A stretch of 64,000 nt of DNA from Sideroxyarcus emersonii (GCF_021654335.1 NZ_AP023423.1:1046001-1110000); one strand, 5' to 3'. Counted from the stretch's first letter, positions 32,817 to 42,889 are shown. Program-made: numbers and translations. Notes: a model not told the origin generated them from the letters alone.

Positions 32817-33974
32817 ATGAAAACAAAAACAAGTTCCCTCACTGCCATTGCCGTTCTTGCTGCGCTGTTCTCGCTTGGCGCATGCGATTCGAAAGGGGGC
32901 GGCGGGCAGCAGGCGCCAGCCGCCGCCGCTGCGCCCCCTCCGTTTGAAGTCGATGTGGTCACGGTGGCCAAGGGATCGGTGGTACTGACCCAGGATCTGC
33001 CGGGACGCCTGGAAGCCTATCGGACGGCGCAGGTGCGCGCGCGGGTCGAGGGCATCATCGAGAAACGCCAGTTCACCGAAGGCAGCGACGTGAAAGCGGG
33101 CGACACCCTGTTCCTGATTGATCCGCGCACCTACCGCACCGCTTATGAATCGGCCAAGTCCGACCTGAGCGTGGCACGCCAGACGCTGGAGCGCTACAAG
33201 CCGCTGCTGGCAGCGAAAGCGGTGAGCCAGCAGGATTACGATCTGGCCGAAGCCAAGGTCAAGCAGGCCGAGGCAGCCATGTCCAGGGCACAGCTCGATT
33301 TCGAGAACACGCATGTGCCGGCACCGATCGCCGGACGCATTGGCCGTGCCCTGGTGACCGAAGGCGCGCTGGTCGGCCGCGGCGAATCCACCTTGCTCGC
33401 CACCATCGAGCAGGTCAATCCCATCTATGCCAATTTCACCCAGCCGGATGCCGATATGATGCGCCTGCAGCGGGAGTTCGAATCCGGCAAGCTGAAGCAG
33501 GCGAAGGAGGCGGAAGTGCAGCTCGTCCTCGAGGACGGCAGCATCTATCCGTATCCCGGCAAGCTTCTGTTCTCCAATCTCGCCGTCGATCCGGGCACCG
33601 GCAGCGTGTCGCTGCGTGCCGAATTCCCCAACCCGAAACAGCAGCTGTTGCCCGGCATGTTCGCGAGCATCCGCTTGCCTGAAGGCAGTTCCGACGACAG
33701 CATCCGGGTACCCCAGCGCGCGGTGCAGACGGCCTCGCAAGGCCAGTTCGTGCTGGTGGTGGATGAGGAAAGCAAGGTCGCGATGCGTCCGGTCAGGACT
33801 GGCAGCATGGCGGGCAGCGATTTCGTCATCCTCGAAGGCCTGAAACCCGGCGACCAGGTGATCGTGAACGGCATCCAGAAGGTGCGCCCCGGCGCGCCGG
33901 TACGCGCGGTCGAGTGGCATCCCGAGGGGAGCCCGTCCGCGCCGGATGCGTCTGCAACTCCAGACAAGAAATAG
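32817..33974 (+). CDS. RND efflux periplasmic adaptor (AcrA/MexA type)
   Basis: 385 residues. The lipobox is in LFSLGACDSK (Cys24), so it is a lipoprotein anchored in the inner membrane facing the periplasm. Order: barrel-sandwich half (VVTVAKGSVVLTQDLPGRLEAYRTAQVRARVEG), alpha-hairpin (about 100-165), second lipoyl half (APIAGRIGRALVTEGALVG), beta-barrel, and the membrane-proximal domain ending VIVNGIQKVRPGAPV. It links the inner-membrane pump to the outer-membrane channel. First gene of adaptor-pump-channel, 9 nt before the pump gene. It is of the HAE (drug/organic) class, not the metal class, judging from its pump partner. Confidence 0.93.
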   Translation: MKTKTSSLTAIAVLAALFSLGACDSKGGGGQQAPAAAAAPPPFEVDVVTVAKGSVVLTQDLPGRLEAYRTAQVRARVEGIIEKRQFTEGSDVKAGDTLFLIDPRTYRTAYESAKSDLSVARQTLERYKPLLAAKAVSQQDYDLAEAKVKQAEAAMSRAQLDFENTHVPAPIAGRIGRALVTEGALVGRGESTLLATIEQVNPIYANFTQPDADMMRLQREFESGKLKQAKEAEVQLVLEDGSIYPYPGKLLFSNLAVDPGTGSVSLRAEFPNPKQQLLPGMFASIRLPEGSSDDSIRVPQRAVQTASQGQFVLVVDEESKVAMRPVRTGSMAGSDFVILEGLKPGDQVIVNGIQKVRPGAPVRAVEWHPEGSPSAPDASATPDKK

Positions 33975-33983
33975 AGGGGCGCC

Positions 33984-36900
33984 GTGTTCGCAAAATTCTT
34001 TATCGACCGCCCTATCTTTGCCTGGGTAATCGCGCTCATCATCTTGCTGGCCGGCGGCCTGGCGATGCGCGGCCTGCCGGTCACCTCCTATCCTTCGGTT
34101 GCCCCGCCGGCGCTGGCGATCACGCTCAACTATCCGGGCGCTTCGGCGCAAGTGGTCGAGGATACCGCGGTCGCTCTGATCGAGCAGGAACTGAACGGCA
34201 TCGAGCACCTGCTCTACATGGAGTCGTCCTCCGAGCTCGGGCTGGGGACGATCACGCTGACCTTCGAGGCGGGCACCAACCTGGATGCGGCTTCGGTGGA
34301 GACGCAGAACCGCATCAAGCGAGCCGAGGCGCGACTGCCGGAAGATGTGCGCCGTATCGGCGTCACCGTGGCGAAATCGGCGCGCAACTATCTGATGTTC
34401 ATCGCGCTGACGTCGCCGGACAAGAGCCGCGACAACGTGGCGCTCGGCAGTTATGCTGCCACCAGCCTGCTGGACAGCATCCGCCGGGTGCCGGGAGTGG
34501 GCGAAGCGATCCTGTTCGGCACCGAATACTCGATGCGCCTGTGGCTGAAGCCGGACAAGCTGCATTCCTATAACCTGTCGCCCGGCGATGTCAGCGCGGC
34601 CGTCCGCGCCCAGAACACCGAGCTGGCGATCGGCGAACTCGGGCAGCTGCCGGCAGCGCCGGGGCAGCAGCTGAATGCGGTGCTGGTCACCAAGAGCCGC
34701 CTGAAAACCCCGGAACAGTTCGGCGACATCATCGTGCGCGCCAATCCGGATGGCTCGACGGTGCGCGTCAGGGATGTGGCGCGCGTGGAACTGGGGGCGC
34801 AGGATTATTCCATCGCCGCCCGCATCGACGGCCAGCCTGCGGCGGCAATTGCCATCCGCACCACGCCGGAAGCGAATGCGCTGGATACCGCCAAGGCGGT
34901 CAAGGCGAAGATGGCCGAACTGGCCAAGGCGTTCCCCAAGGGCGTCGATTGGCTGATCCCGTACGATACGTCGCAGTTCATCCAGATCTCCATCGCCGAA
35001 GTGGTGAAGACCCTGGCTGAGGCCATGCTGCTGGTGTTCGTCGTCATCTACCTGTTCCTGGGCAATTTCCGCGCGACCTTCATTCCCAGCATCGTCGTGC
35101 CTGTGGCGCTGGTCGGCGGCATGGTGGGACTGTTCGCCATCGGCTACTCGATCAATACGCTGACGCTGTTCGCGATGGTGCTTGCCATCGGTATCGTGGT
35201 GGACGATGCCATCGTGGTGGTGGAGAACGTGGAGCGCATCATGACCGAGGACGGCCTGCCTCCGCGGGAAGCGACCTACAAGGCCATGGAGCAGATCTAC
35301 GGCGCCATCATCGCCATCACCCTGGTGCTGTGCGCCGTGTTCGTGCCGATGGCGTTCTTCAGCGGCTCGGTGGGGGCGATCTATCGCCAGTTCTCGGTCA
35401 CGCTGATCATGACCATCCTGTTCTCCCTGCTGATGGCGCTGACGCTGACGCCGGCGCTCTGCGCCACGCTGCTGAAGCATGCGCCGAACAAGGATCCGGG
35501 CGCGGAGCGCGGTTTCTTCGGCTGGTTCAACCGGGCCTTTGCCAGAACCTCGCTGGGCTACCAGAACTGGGTTGGCAAGATACTCAAGCGCATGGGCCGC
35601 GCCCTCGCGTTCTATGCGGTGATCCTGGTGGCGCTGGGCTGGTTGTTCGTGCACCTGCCGACCAGTTTCCTGCCGGATGAGGACCAGGGCTATTTCATCA
35701 ACGTGATCCAGTTGCCGCCCGGCGCTACCCGCGAACGTTCGAGGGAAGTGTTGAGCGAAGTGGAGCAGTACTACATGAAGCAGCCGGAAGTGGCGCATGC
35801 CATCGGTGTGCTCGGCTTCTCCTTCTTCGGCCGCGGACAGAACGCCGCCACGGTCTTCGTCCGGCTCAAGGACTGGGATGAACGCCCCAGCCCGAACAGT
35901 TCGGCGGCTGTGCTGGTAAAGCGCGCCAACATGATGCTGTTCCGCATCAAGCAGGCGTTCATTTTCGCCCTCAATGTGCCGCCGATTCCCGAACTGGCGG
36001 CCACCGGCGGTTTCGATTTCCGGCTGCAGGACCGTTCCGGGCTGGGGCGCGACAAGCTGCTTGAGGCGCGCAATATGGTGCTGGGCATGGCAAGCAAGAA
36101 CCCCGTGATCGGCAGCGTGCGGCCGGAAGGCCAGGAAGCGGGCCCGCAATTGCAGATCGAGGTGGACCGCCTGAAAGCGAAGGCCCTGGGTATCGACATA
36201 GCGAACCTGAACGACACGTTGCAATCCATGCTGGGCGTGGCCTATATCAACGATTTCGTACGCGACGGCCGTATCCTGCGCGTGCAGATGCAGGCCGATG
36301 CGGAAAACCGCACCACGCCGGCCCAGATCATGCGCATACCGGTGCGCAACATGGATGGCGGCATGGTGCCCTTGTCCGAATTCGTCAGGACCCGCTGGGT
36401 GGCGGCTTCGCCCAAACTGGACCGTTACAACGGCCTGCCGGCGATGAAAATCTCCGGCGGACCTTCGCCCGGACACAGTACCGGCGAAGCGCTGCTGGCG
36501 ATGGAGGAGGTCGCGTCCAAACTGCCGCCTGGGATGGGCTTCGAGTGGTCCGGCACGTCCAGGGAGGAGCGTATCTCCGGCAACCAGGCGCCGTTCCTGT
36601 TCGCCTTGTCGGTGATCGCCGTGTTCCTGTGCCTGGCGGCCTTGTATGAGAGCTGGTCCATTCCGCTGGCGGTGATCCTAGTGGTGCCTATCGGCATACT
36701 CGGCGCCGTGCTGGCCGTGACGCTGCGCGGATTGCCCAACGATGTTTACTTCAAGGTCGGCCTGATCGTCATCATCGGCCTTGCGGCGAAAAACGCGATC
36801 CTGATCATCCAGTTTGCCAACGACCTGCTGGAAGAAGGACATGGCCTGATCGATGCGACTCTGGAGGCGTGCCGCCGTCGCTTGCGCCCCATCCTGATGA

Positions 36901-37106
36901 CATCGATCGCGTTCATCTTCGGCGTCCTGCCGCTGGCCATTTCCAGCGGGGCCGGGGCGAACGGACGTCACGCCATCGGTACGGGGGTGATGGGCGGCAT
37001 GATTGCCGCGACGGTGATCGCGATATTCATGGTCCCGGTGTTCTTCGTGGTGGTTCGCCGTATTTTCCCCGGTCATGCTCGGCACAAGGAGGACAAGCAT
37101 GAGTAA
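33984..37106 (+). CDS. RND multidrug efflux transporter (AcrB/MexB, HAE1 family)
   Basis: 1040 residues, typical full length. FIDRPIFAWVIALIILLAGGL starts TM1, and the two large periplasmic loops are present. The proton-relay Asp pair in TM4 (VVDDAIVVVENVERI) falls at residues 407-408, exactly as in E. coli AcrB. The C-terminal half has VGLIVIIGLAAKNAILIIQFAND. It exports drugs, detergents or other hydrophobic compounds using the proton gradient; the true substrate cannot be read. The start is GTG 33984. The end overlaps the channel gene by 8 nt. Confidence 0.95.
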   Translation: MFAKFFIDRPIFAWVIALIILLAGGLAMRGLPVTSYPSVAPPALAITLNYPGASAQVVEDTAVALIEQELNGIEHLLYMESSSELGLGTITLTFEAGTNLDAASVETQNRIKRAEARLPEDVRRIGVTVAKSARNYLMFIALTSPDKSRDNVALGSYAATSLLDSIRRVPGVGEAILFGTEYSMRLWLKPDKLHSYNLSPGDVSAAVRAQNTELAIGELGQLPAAPGQQLNAVLVTKSRLKTPEQFGDIIVRANPDGSTVRVRDVARVELGAQDYSIAARIDGQPAAAIAIRTTPEANALDTAKAVKAKMAELAKAFPKGVDWLIPYDTSQFIQISIAEVVKTLAEAMLLVFVVIYLFLGNFRATFIPSIVVPVALVGGMVGLFAIGYSINTLTLFAMVLAIGIVVDDAIVVVENVERIMTEDGLPPREATYKAMEQIYGAIIAITLVLCAVFVPMAFFSGSVGAIYRQFSVTLIMTILFSLLMALTLTPALCATLLKHAPNKDPGAERGFFGWFNRAFARTSLGYQNWVGKILKRMGRALAFYAVILVALGWLFVHLPTSFLPDEDQGYFINVIQLPPGATRERSREVLSEVEQYYMKQPEVAHAIGVLGFSFFGRGQNAATVFVRLKDWDERPSPNSSAAVLVKRANMMLFRIKQAFIFALNVPPIPELAATGGFDFRLQDRSGLGRDKLLEARNMVLGMASKNPVIGSVRPEGQEAGPQLQIEVDRLKAKALGIDIANLNDTLQSMLGVAYINDFVRDGRILRVQMQADAENRTTPAQIMRIPVRNMDGGMVPLSEFVRTRWVAASPKLDRYNGLPAMKISGGPSPGHSTGEALLAMEEVASKLPPGMGFEWSGTSREERISGNQAPFLFALSVIAVFLCLAALYESWSIPLAVILVVPIGILGAVLAVTLRGLPNDVYFKVGLIVIIGLAAKNAILIIQFANDLLEEGHGLIDATLEACRRRLRPILMTSIAFIFGVLPLAISSGAGANGRHAIGTGVMGGMIAATVIAIFMVPVFFVVVRRIFPGHARHKEDKHE

Positions 37107-38544
37107 TGTGAAGAGAAACAAGAAAGCGGCAGGAATGCTGCTGATGTCCTGCGTGCTGGCCGCCTGCACCAGCGGGCCGGACTACAAGCGCCCGGAGCTG
37201 GCGTTGCCGGAAAGCTGGCCGGCGAAGCAGGATGCGGCTGCCGTGCAGGCCAGCAGCGCGACCGATCAGTGGTGGCATCTGTATTCCGATGCCGTGCTGG
37301 ACCAGCTGGAAGACGAAGCGCTGGCCCACAATGCGGACATCCAGGTGGCCGCGGCCCATGTGCTGGAAGTGCGAGCCCAGCTGGGCATCACCCAGGCGGA
37401 TCAATTCCCGCAGGTGAGCGCCAATGCGAGCCAGAGCCGCACCAAGGCCTCCACCGTGGGTACGTTCCCGTTGCCGTCATACATCCCGCCTACCCAGAAC
37501 TTCTCGCATGTCAGCCTGGATGCAAGCTACGAGCTGGACCTGTGGGGCAAGCTGCGCCGCGCCACCGAGGCTGCGCGTGCCGATCTGCTCAGTGCCGAGT
37601 CGGCAAAAAAGACGGTGCGCCTGACGCTGACCACGCAGGTGGCGCAGCAATATTTCACCCTCGTCTCGCTGGATGCACAGGTGGCGGCGGTCAAGCGCCT
37701 GCTGGCCAGCCGCCAAGAGAGGCTGGAACTGAACAAGCTGCAGCTTGGTGTCGGCATGCTTTCCGAGTACGACCTGCACCAGGCCGAAGCCGATGTGGCA
37801 GCCGTGCAATCGCAGCTCAGTACGCTCGATCTGCAGCGCAGCAAGCAGGAAACGGCACTGACCCTGCTGCTGGGACGTTCGCCGCGCGACGTGATGGCCA
37901 GCGAACTGCATCGCGGCAGCCCATCGCTGCCGGTGGTGACGGTGCCGGAAGGGCTGCCGTCCGACCTGTTGTTGCGCAGGCCTGACCTGCAGGATGCCGA
38001 GCAGCGGCTGGTGGCGTTGAATGCTCGTATCGGCGTGGCCAGGGCGCAGTACTTCCCCTCGATCTCGCTGACTTCTTACCTCGGCAGCGAAAGCGTCGCC
38101 TTCTCCAACATGTTCACCAAGCCGGCCAGCATCTTCCAGTTCGCCGGCAACGTCACCCAGCCGATCTTCGATGCGGGGCGTATCGGTTTCCAGGTGGATG
38201 CGGCAGAGGCGCGTCGCGACCAGGCGCTGATCCAGTACAAGCAGGCAGTCGCCAGTGCATTCGGCGATGTGCGCAACGCCCTGTCGGCGCAGGAGTCGGC
38301 CAGGCAGGTGCTGACCTACGAGACCACGCGCAGCGACGCCCTGCAGCAAGCCTACAAGCAGGCCGAGCTGCGTTATCAGGCGGGTATTGCCAGCCGCCTG
38401 GAACTGCTGGATGTGGAACGCAACTACCTGCAGGCCCAGTTGAATCGTCTCGATGCGGAACGCGCGCAGCGCAGCGCGGTTGCCGATATGTTCAAGGCGC
38501 TGGGCGGCGGCTGGAAGAATCAGGACGTGGCCAAGGCGCCGTGA
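37099..38544 (+). CDS. Outer-membrane efflux lipoprotein (OprM/NodT family)
   Basis: 481 residues from ATG 37099, which has AAGGAGGA upstream inside the pump gene. The lipobox is VLAACTSG (Cys about 22). Characteristic features are GPDYKRPELALPESW, WWHLYSDAVLDQLEDEALAHNADIQVAAAHV, two repeats of the TolC helical architecture, LPSDLLLRRPDLQDAEQRLVALNARIGVARAQYFPSISL, and RIGFQVDAAEARRDQALIQY. It forms the trimeric outer-membrane exit duct of the upstream pump. A strong terminator follows. Confidence 0.94.
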   Translation: MSNVKRNKKAAGMLLMSCVLAACTSGPDYKRPELALPESWPAKQDAAAVQASSATDQWWHLYSDAVLDQLEDEALAHNADIQVAAAHVLEVRAQLGITQADQFPQVSANASQSRTKASTVGTFPLPSYIPPTQNFSHVSLDASYELDLWGKLRRATEAARADLLSAESAKKTVRLTLTTQVAQQYFTLVSLDAQVAAVKRLLASRQERLELNKLQLGVGMLSEYDLHQAEADVAAVQSQLSTLDLQRSKQETALTLLLGRSPRDVMASELHRGSPSLPVVTVPEGLPSDLLLRRPDLQDAEQRLVALNARIGVARAQYFPSISLTSYLGSESVAFSNMFTKPASIFQFAGNVTQPIFDAGRIGFQVDAAEARRDQALIQYKQAVASAFGDVRNALSAQESARQVLTYETTRSDALQQAYKQAELRYQAGIASRLELLDVERNYLQAQLNRLDAERAQRSAVADMFKALGGGWKNQDVAKAP

Positions 38545-38594
38545 TTTTCCCAGGCTGCCGATGCGGCACGGTGCCGTACGGGCAGTTGATGACC

Positions 38595-38632
38595 CAATGA
38601 AAAAGGCGACCCGTGGGTCGCCTTTTTCATTG
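38595..38632. terminator. Long perfect bidirectional terminator hairpin
   Basis: Perfect 18-bp stem, arms 38595-38612 and 38615-38632, loop of 2 nt (GT). AAAAA/TTTTT stretches give U-tracts both ways. It serves the efflux operon and the convergent parvulin gene, ending 13 nt before the latter's stop. Confidence 0.9.
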
Positions 38633-38645
38633 CGGCTGGATCGCC

Positions 38646-39431
38646 TTATTCGATCTTGGCCTTGCTGCGCAGTTCTTCGATCGCTTTCTGGATGGCTTCC
38701 TGCTGCTTGCGTTTTTCCAGGTTGGGCTTGATCTCTTCGAAGGTCGGCACCTTCAGTTCGCGCGTGTCTTCCAGCTTGATGACGTGCCAGCCGAACTGGG
38801 TTTGTACCGGTGCGCTGACCTCGCCCTTGTTCAGCTTGAGCACGGCCTGGGCAAAGGGCTGCACGAAGTTGGAGGGGACCGCCCAGCCCAGGTCGCCGCC
38901 ATTGTTCTTGGCGCCGGGATCCTTGCTTTCGGCCTTGGCGATCTTGGCGAACTTGGCGCCTTTCTTCTTCAATTCCGCAACCACCTTCTTGGCTTCGTCT
39001 TCGGAATCGACCAGGATGTGCGAGAGCTTGTATTCCTTGTTGCCGACACGCGCCTTCAGCGCTTCATATTCCTGTTTCAGCACATCGTCGGCGATGGGGT
39101 GGCTCTTGGTGTAATCCTGTACGAACGCGCCTGCCAGCACGGACTGACGGGCCAGTTCGAGTTGCTGCGCGACTTCGGGCTGTTTGTCCAGGCCGTTCTT
39201 GGTGGCGGTCTGCGAAATGATTTCCAGATTGACGATGTCGTCGCGGATGGCCTTGCGCAGTTCCGGACTGTCAGGCTGGCCTTGCTGCATGGCAGCCTGG
39301 ACGCGCATATCCACGCGGGCCTGCGGGATGGATACGCCGTTTACGATCGCTGCGGCTTTGTCGTCGGCCTGTGCCGTTGCGGCAATGGCCAGCAAGGCGG
39401 ACAACAGGGCGAATCTGGAAAATTTCAGCAT
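38646..39431 (-). CDS. Periplasmic parvulin-type peptidyl-prolyl isomerase
   Basis: 261 residues from ATG 39431 with an AAGGA site. A signal peptide of about 22 residues ends TAQA-DDK. The N-terminal SurA/PrsA-like helical part (about 25-125) is followed by a parvulin domain (about 130-225; YKLSHILVDSEDEAKKVVAELKKKGAKFAKIAKAESKDP, GGDLGWAVPSNFVQPFAQAV, TQFGWHVIKLED). It helps fold exported proteins. It resembles PpiC/Cbf2-type foldases more than SurA, which has two parvulin domains. The gene heads away from a row of minus-strand housekeeping genes. Confidence 0.92.
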   Translation of the reverse strand: MLKFSRFALLSALLAIAATAQADDKAAAIVNGVSIPQARVDMRVQAAMQQGQPDSPELRKAIRDDIVNLEIISQTATKNGLDKQPEVAQQLELARQSVLAGAFVQDYTKSHPIADDVLKQEYEALKARVGNKEYKLSHILVDSEDEAKKVVAELKKKGAKFAKIAKAESKDPGAKNNGGDLGWAVPSNFVQPFAQAVLKLNKGEVSAPVQTQFGWHVIKLEDTRELKVPTFEEIKPNLEKRKQQEAIQKAIEELRSKAKIE

Positions 39432-39505
39432 GTTTTTTTCCTTATGAAAGTTGAAGTTTGGATGGTTGGAAAACGGCTGGACGCGCAATATAGCACGCTT
39501 GGCGT

Positions 39506-39808
39506 TCAGCCCGGGAAGACCTTCTTGAAGGGCCTGACGGCGGCCTGTGCATAGACTCCGGCGGCGATGTAGGGGTCGGCCGCAGCCCATGTCTGGGCCG
39601 CTTCGAGCGAGGGGAATTCTGCGACGATGAGGCTGCCGGTAAAGCCCGCCATGCCGGGATCGAGTGCATCGACGGCCGGGAAGGGGCCGGCCAGCAGCAG
39701 GCGGCCTTCGTTCTGCAACGCCTGCAGGCGTTCGAGATGCGCGGGGCGCGCGGCAATGCGTTTCTGCAGGCTGTCTGGAACATCGTTTCCGAAGATGGCA
39801 TACAGCAT
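39506..39808 (-). CDS. YciI family protein
   Basis: 100 residues with the small ferredoxin-like YciI fold: [28 protein letters not shown] (with the conserved Arg-x-x-His region), [13 protein letters not shown], and [28 protein letters not shown]. The conserved His and Asp of the family are present. Activity is generally unknown. It lies 11 nt downstream of yciB, a common neighbour in proteobacteria. Confidence 0.9.
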   Translation of the reverse strand: MLYAIFGNDVPDSLQKRIAARPAHLERLQALQNEGRLLLAGPFPAVDALDPGMAGFTGSLIVAEFPSLEAAQTWAAADPYIAAGVYAQAAVRPFKKVFPG

Positions 39809-39819
39809 CTCAAGGCTCC

Positions 39820-40419
39820 TTATTTGTCTTCGTGCGTATGAGTGGTTGCCGTGGGCTGTTCTTCAGCGCAGTCGGCCGGCACTTTGTGCTTGTCTGCTTC
39901 GACGTATTTTGCCAGCATCGCTGCCTGGGCAAGGATGAACATGAAGATCAGTCCGGTCACGCCGAACAGCTTGAAGTTGACCCAGGTGTCGGTCTGGAAA
40001 TTGAATGCGACATACAGGTTGAGCGCCCCCAGCGCCGCGAAGAACGCTCCCCAGGCAAGGTTGAGATTCACCCAGGTGGAGTCGGGCAGGGGCAGTTTGT
40101 CCTGCAGCAGGGTACGCATCAGGTTCTTCTTGAACAGGATGGGAGAGAGCAGCAGGGCGGTGGAGAAGAACCAGTAAAGGACGGTCGGTTTCCACTTGAT
40201 GTAGGTCTCGTTGTGCAGCAGCAGCGTTGCGCCGCCGAATACGGTGATGATGCCCAGGCTGACCCACAGCATGGTATCCACTTTGCCATGGCGGCATTTC
40301 ACCCAGGCGACCTGGGCGAATGTCGCCAGGATGGAGGCGGCGGTGGCCGTGAACACCCCCGCGAATTTGAAGGTGATAAAAAACAATATGACTGGAAACA
40401 GGTCAAAAAGTATTTTCAT
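39820..40419 (-). CDS. yciB: Inner-membrane-spanning protein YciB (septation protein A)
   Basis: 199 residues with five or six membrane segments: [27 protein letters not shown]-type TM2, [53 protein letters not shown] and [16 protein letters not shown]. It affects cell-envelope synthesis and septation. A His/Thr-rich cytoplasmic tail (about 180-199, ending THTHEDK) is longer than in E. coli. Start ATG 40419. It is co-directional with yciI and msrB. Confidence 0.93.
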   Translation of the reverse strand: MKILFDLFPVILFFITFKFAGVFTATAASILATFAQVAWVKCRHGKVDTMLWVSLGIITVFGGATLLLHNETYIKWKPTVLYWFFSTALLLSPILFKKNLMRTLLQDKLPLPDSTWVNLNLAWGAFFAALGALNLYVAFNFQTDTWVNFKLFGVTGLIFMFILAQAAMLAKYVEADKHKVPADCAEEQPTATTHTHEDK

Positions 40420-40463
40420 GGGTGGTGTCGCTGGTTCAAGCCTGCTGGGGCAGGCCATAGTTG

Positions 40464-40856
40464 TTATTTTCTATCCAAAGCGAGTGCCGTCGAATTGATG
40501 CAATAGCGCAATCCGGTCGGGTCGGGCCCGTCTTCGAACACATGGCCTAGATGCGCATCGCATGCTGCACAGCAGACTTCGATGCGATCCATGCCGAGCG
40601 GATCTCCTTCGCGGTACGCGATCGCATCTTCGTCTATCGGTTGCCAGAAGCTCGGCCAGCCTGTGCCCGATTCGTATTTCGTCTCCGAATCGAACAGCGG
40701 CGCACCGCAACAGATGCAACGGTAGATGCCGATGTCCTGGCAATCCCAGTATTCTCCGGAGAAGGCCGGCTCGGTACCGCATTCGCGGCAGATATTATAC
40801 TGCTCCGGCGTCAGCTCTTCGCGCCATTCATCGTCTGATTTGTCGAACGTGCTCAT
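40464..40856 (-). CDS. msrB: Peptide-methionine (R)-S-oxide reductase MsrB
   Basis: 130 residues. It repairs R-methionine sulfoxide in proteins. Two zinc-binding CxxC pairs are present (CICCGAPLF and [13 protein letters not shown]), as are [12 protein letters not shown] and the catalytic Cys in [10 protein letters not shown]. No signal peptide, so cytoplasmic. Residues before [23 protein letters not shown] are the usual MsrB start. It is spaced 7 nt from the upstream GST gene and 44 nt from yciB. Confidence 0.95.
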   Translation of the reverse strand: MSTFDKSDDEWREELTPEQYNICRECGTEPAFSGEYWDCQDIGIYRCICCGAPLFDSETKYESGTGWPSFWQPIDEDAIAYREGDPLGMDRIEVCCAACDAHLGHVFEDGPDPTGLRYCINSTALALDRK

Positions 40857-40863
40857 AATCCGG

Positions 40864-41472
40864 TCACTCTTTTAACGCAATTTTGACGCTCTGGCGTGCG
40901 GAGAGCCGGTTGAACCAGGAGGCGAGGTTGGGATGCGCGCTGCGCCAGTCGCGTTCGGGCTGCCGCAAGTCGAGATAGATCATCGCGCTGGCCAGCGCCA
41001 GGTCGGCCAGTGTGAGGTTGTCCCCCTCGCACCATTCGCGCTGTCCCAGCTGTCCTGCGATGTGCTGCAAAGTGCGTGTGATGGCATTCAGGTGCAGGTC
41101 GAGCGTGGCCTGGTCCTGCTTTTCAATCGGGCGGAGGCGCTCGCCGCGCACCACGACGGCCGAATCCATGATGCCGTCCGCCAGCGCTTCGCCGCGTTTG
41201 ACGCGCATCCTGGCCAGCGCATCGTGGCGCGGAATCAGGATGGGGGTATCGTTCAATGTATCCGCATATTCGGCGATCACGGGCGAATCGAACACGCAGG
41301 TGCCATCGTCGAGGATCAGCGCGGGGATGCGCCCGAGCGGATTGACGCGATAGGCCTCGCTGTTCGGGTCGCTCGGGGGATCGACCACATAGGTGTGCGG
41401 GAGGTTCTTTTCCAGCAGCACCAGGCGCACCTTGCGCACGTAGGGGCTGGTGTTCGAGCCGATCAGCCTCAT
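40864..41472 (-). CDS. Glutathione S-transferase family protein
   Basis: 202 residues. A thioredoxin-like N-terminal domain ([52 protein letters not shown]) is followed by an all-helical C-terminal domain ([35 protein letters not shown]). The SPY/Ser at the active site and the ES/DS glutathione anchor (DSPVI) are present. Similar proteins (YibF-type) have low activity with standard substrates, so I do not name it. Its ATG overlaps the PhoH stop codon (ATGA), indicating coupling. Confidence 0.9.
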   Translation of the reverse strand: MRLIGSNTSPYVRKVRLVLLEKNLPHTYVVDPPSDPNSEAYRVNPLGRIPALILDDGTCVFDSPVIAEYADTLNDTPILIPRHDALARMRVKRGEALADGIMDSAVVVRGERLRPIEKQDQATLDLHLNAITRTLQHIAGQLGQREWCEGDNLTLADLALASAMIYLDLRQPERDWRSAHPNLASWFNRLSARQSVKIALKE

Positions 41473-42881
41473 AGCACTTCGGCAGCGTGGTCGGCGAGGC
41501 GCGAACGTTCGCCGCGCTGCAGGGTGACATGGCCGCTGTGCGCCCAGCCCTTGAACCGGTCGACCACGTAGGTCAGGCCGGAGCTGCCTTCGGTCAGGTA
41601 GGGCGTGTCGATCTGTGCGATGTTGCCCATGCACACCACCTTGGTGCCGGGGCCGGCGCGCGTGATCAGCGTCTTCATCTGCTTGGGCGTCAGGTTCTGC
41701 GCCTCGTCGATGATCAGGTACTTGTTGAGGAAGGTGCGGCCGCGCATGAAGTTGAGCGACTTGATCTTGATGCGCGAGCGGATCAGGTCGCGCGTGGCGG
41801 CGCGGCCCCATTCGCCGCCTTCGTCGTCCGACTTGTTGAGCACGTCCAGGTTGTCGTCCAGTGCGCCCATCCACGGCGACATCTTCTCTTCCTCGGTGCC
41901 CGGCAGGAAGCCGATGTCTTCGCCCACCGGCACGGTGACGCGAGTCATGATGATCTCGGAATAGAGCTTGTGCTCCAGCGTCTGCATCAGGCCGGCAGCC
42001 AGCGTGAGCAGGGTCTTGCCGGTACCGGCCTGGCCCAGCAGCGTGACGAAATCGATCTCGGGGTTCATCAGCAGGTTGAGCACGAAGTTCTGTTCGCGGT
42101 TGCGCGCGGTGATGCCCCAGATCGCGTTCTTGCTGTGCGTATAGTCGGTGAGGGTGCGCAGCGTCGCCGTGTTGCTGTCCTGGGCTGCCACCACGGCGAA
42201 GAACGGGTTGCTGGGATCGTCCTGGAACACGAATTCGTTCACCAGCAGGTCGCGGCAATCCGGCCCCTTGATGTTGTAGAAGGTATGCCCGCCTTGCGTG
42301 CCGGAGACCATGTCCTTGCCGTTCTTCTCCCAGAAATCCGGGTGCAGTTCGCGCACCCCGGTGTAGAGCAGGTCGGTGTCTTCCAGCACCTTGTCGTTGA
42401 AGTAGTCCTGCGCCGACAGGCCGAGGGCGCGCGCCTTGATGCGCATGTTGATGTCTTTGGACACCAGGGCGACCTGGCGCTTCGGGAACAGTTTGTGCAG
42501 GTAGGCGACCACGCCAAGGATCGCATTGTCGGCTTTGCCGTTGGCCAGGTTCTCCGGCAACTGGCTGGAGATGAACTCGGTCTGCAGGAACAGGCGCCCG
42601 GTCGCGTTCATGTTGCCCAGGGCATCCAGGCGGACACCTTCCTCGATGTGCACTTCGCTTTCGCTGATCAGGTTGTCGATGAAGCGGCTGGCCTGGCGGG
42701 CGTTGCGGGCGACCTCGGTCATGCCCTTCTTGTTGTTGTCCAGCTCTTCCAGTACGAACATCGGCAGGTAGACATCGTGTTCCTCGAAGCGGAACAGGCT
42801 GGTCGGGTCGTGCATCAGCACGTTGGTGTCCAGCACGAAGAGTTTGGTGTCCCTGTCCGTTGTTGCTTTACGTGCGTTCAT
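41469..42881 (-). CDS. PIN-PhoH ATPase (PhoH family)
   Basis: 470 residues from ATG 42881 (AAAGGA). An N-terminal PIN RNase domain (about 12-150; FVLDTNVLMHDP, ELDNNKK, TGRLFLQTE, KADNAILGVVAYL, VALVSKDINMRIKARALG) is followed by the C-terminal PhoH ATPase (about 235-470). The latter carries Walker A GQAGTGKT, Walker B LIIDEAQNLTP and the sensor GNIAQID. PIN-PhoH proteins unwind and cleave RNA in an ATP-dependent way; homologues are implicated in RNA turnover and toxin-antitoxin systems. It follows bcp by 8 nt. Confidence 0.93.
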   Translation of the reverse strand: MNARKATTDRDTKLFVLDTNVLMHDPTSLFRFEEHDVYLPMFVLEELDNNKKGMTEVARNARQASRFIDNLISESEVHIEEGVRLDALGNMNATGRLFLQTEFISSQLPENLANGKADNAILGVVAYLHKLFPKRQVALVSKDINMRIKARALGLSAQDYFNDKVLEDTDLLYTGVRELHPDFWEKNGKDMVSGTQGGHTFYNIKGPDCRDLLVNEFVFQDDPSNPFFAVVAAQDSNTATLRTLTDYTHSKNAIWGITARNREQNFVLNLLMNPEIDFVTLLGQAGTGKTLLTLAAGLMQTLEHKLYSEIIMTRVTVPVGEDIGFLPGTEEEKMSPWMGALDDNLDVLNKSDDEGGEWGRAATRDLIRSRIKIKSLNFMRGRTFLNKYLIIDEAQNLTPKQMKTLITRAGPGTKVVCMGNIAQIDTPYLTEGSSGLTYVVDRFKGWAHSGHVTLQRGERSRLADHAAEVL

Positions 42882-42889
42882 GTCGTCCT

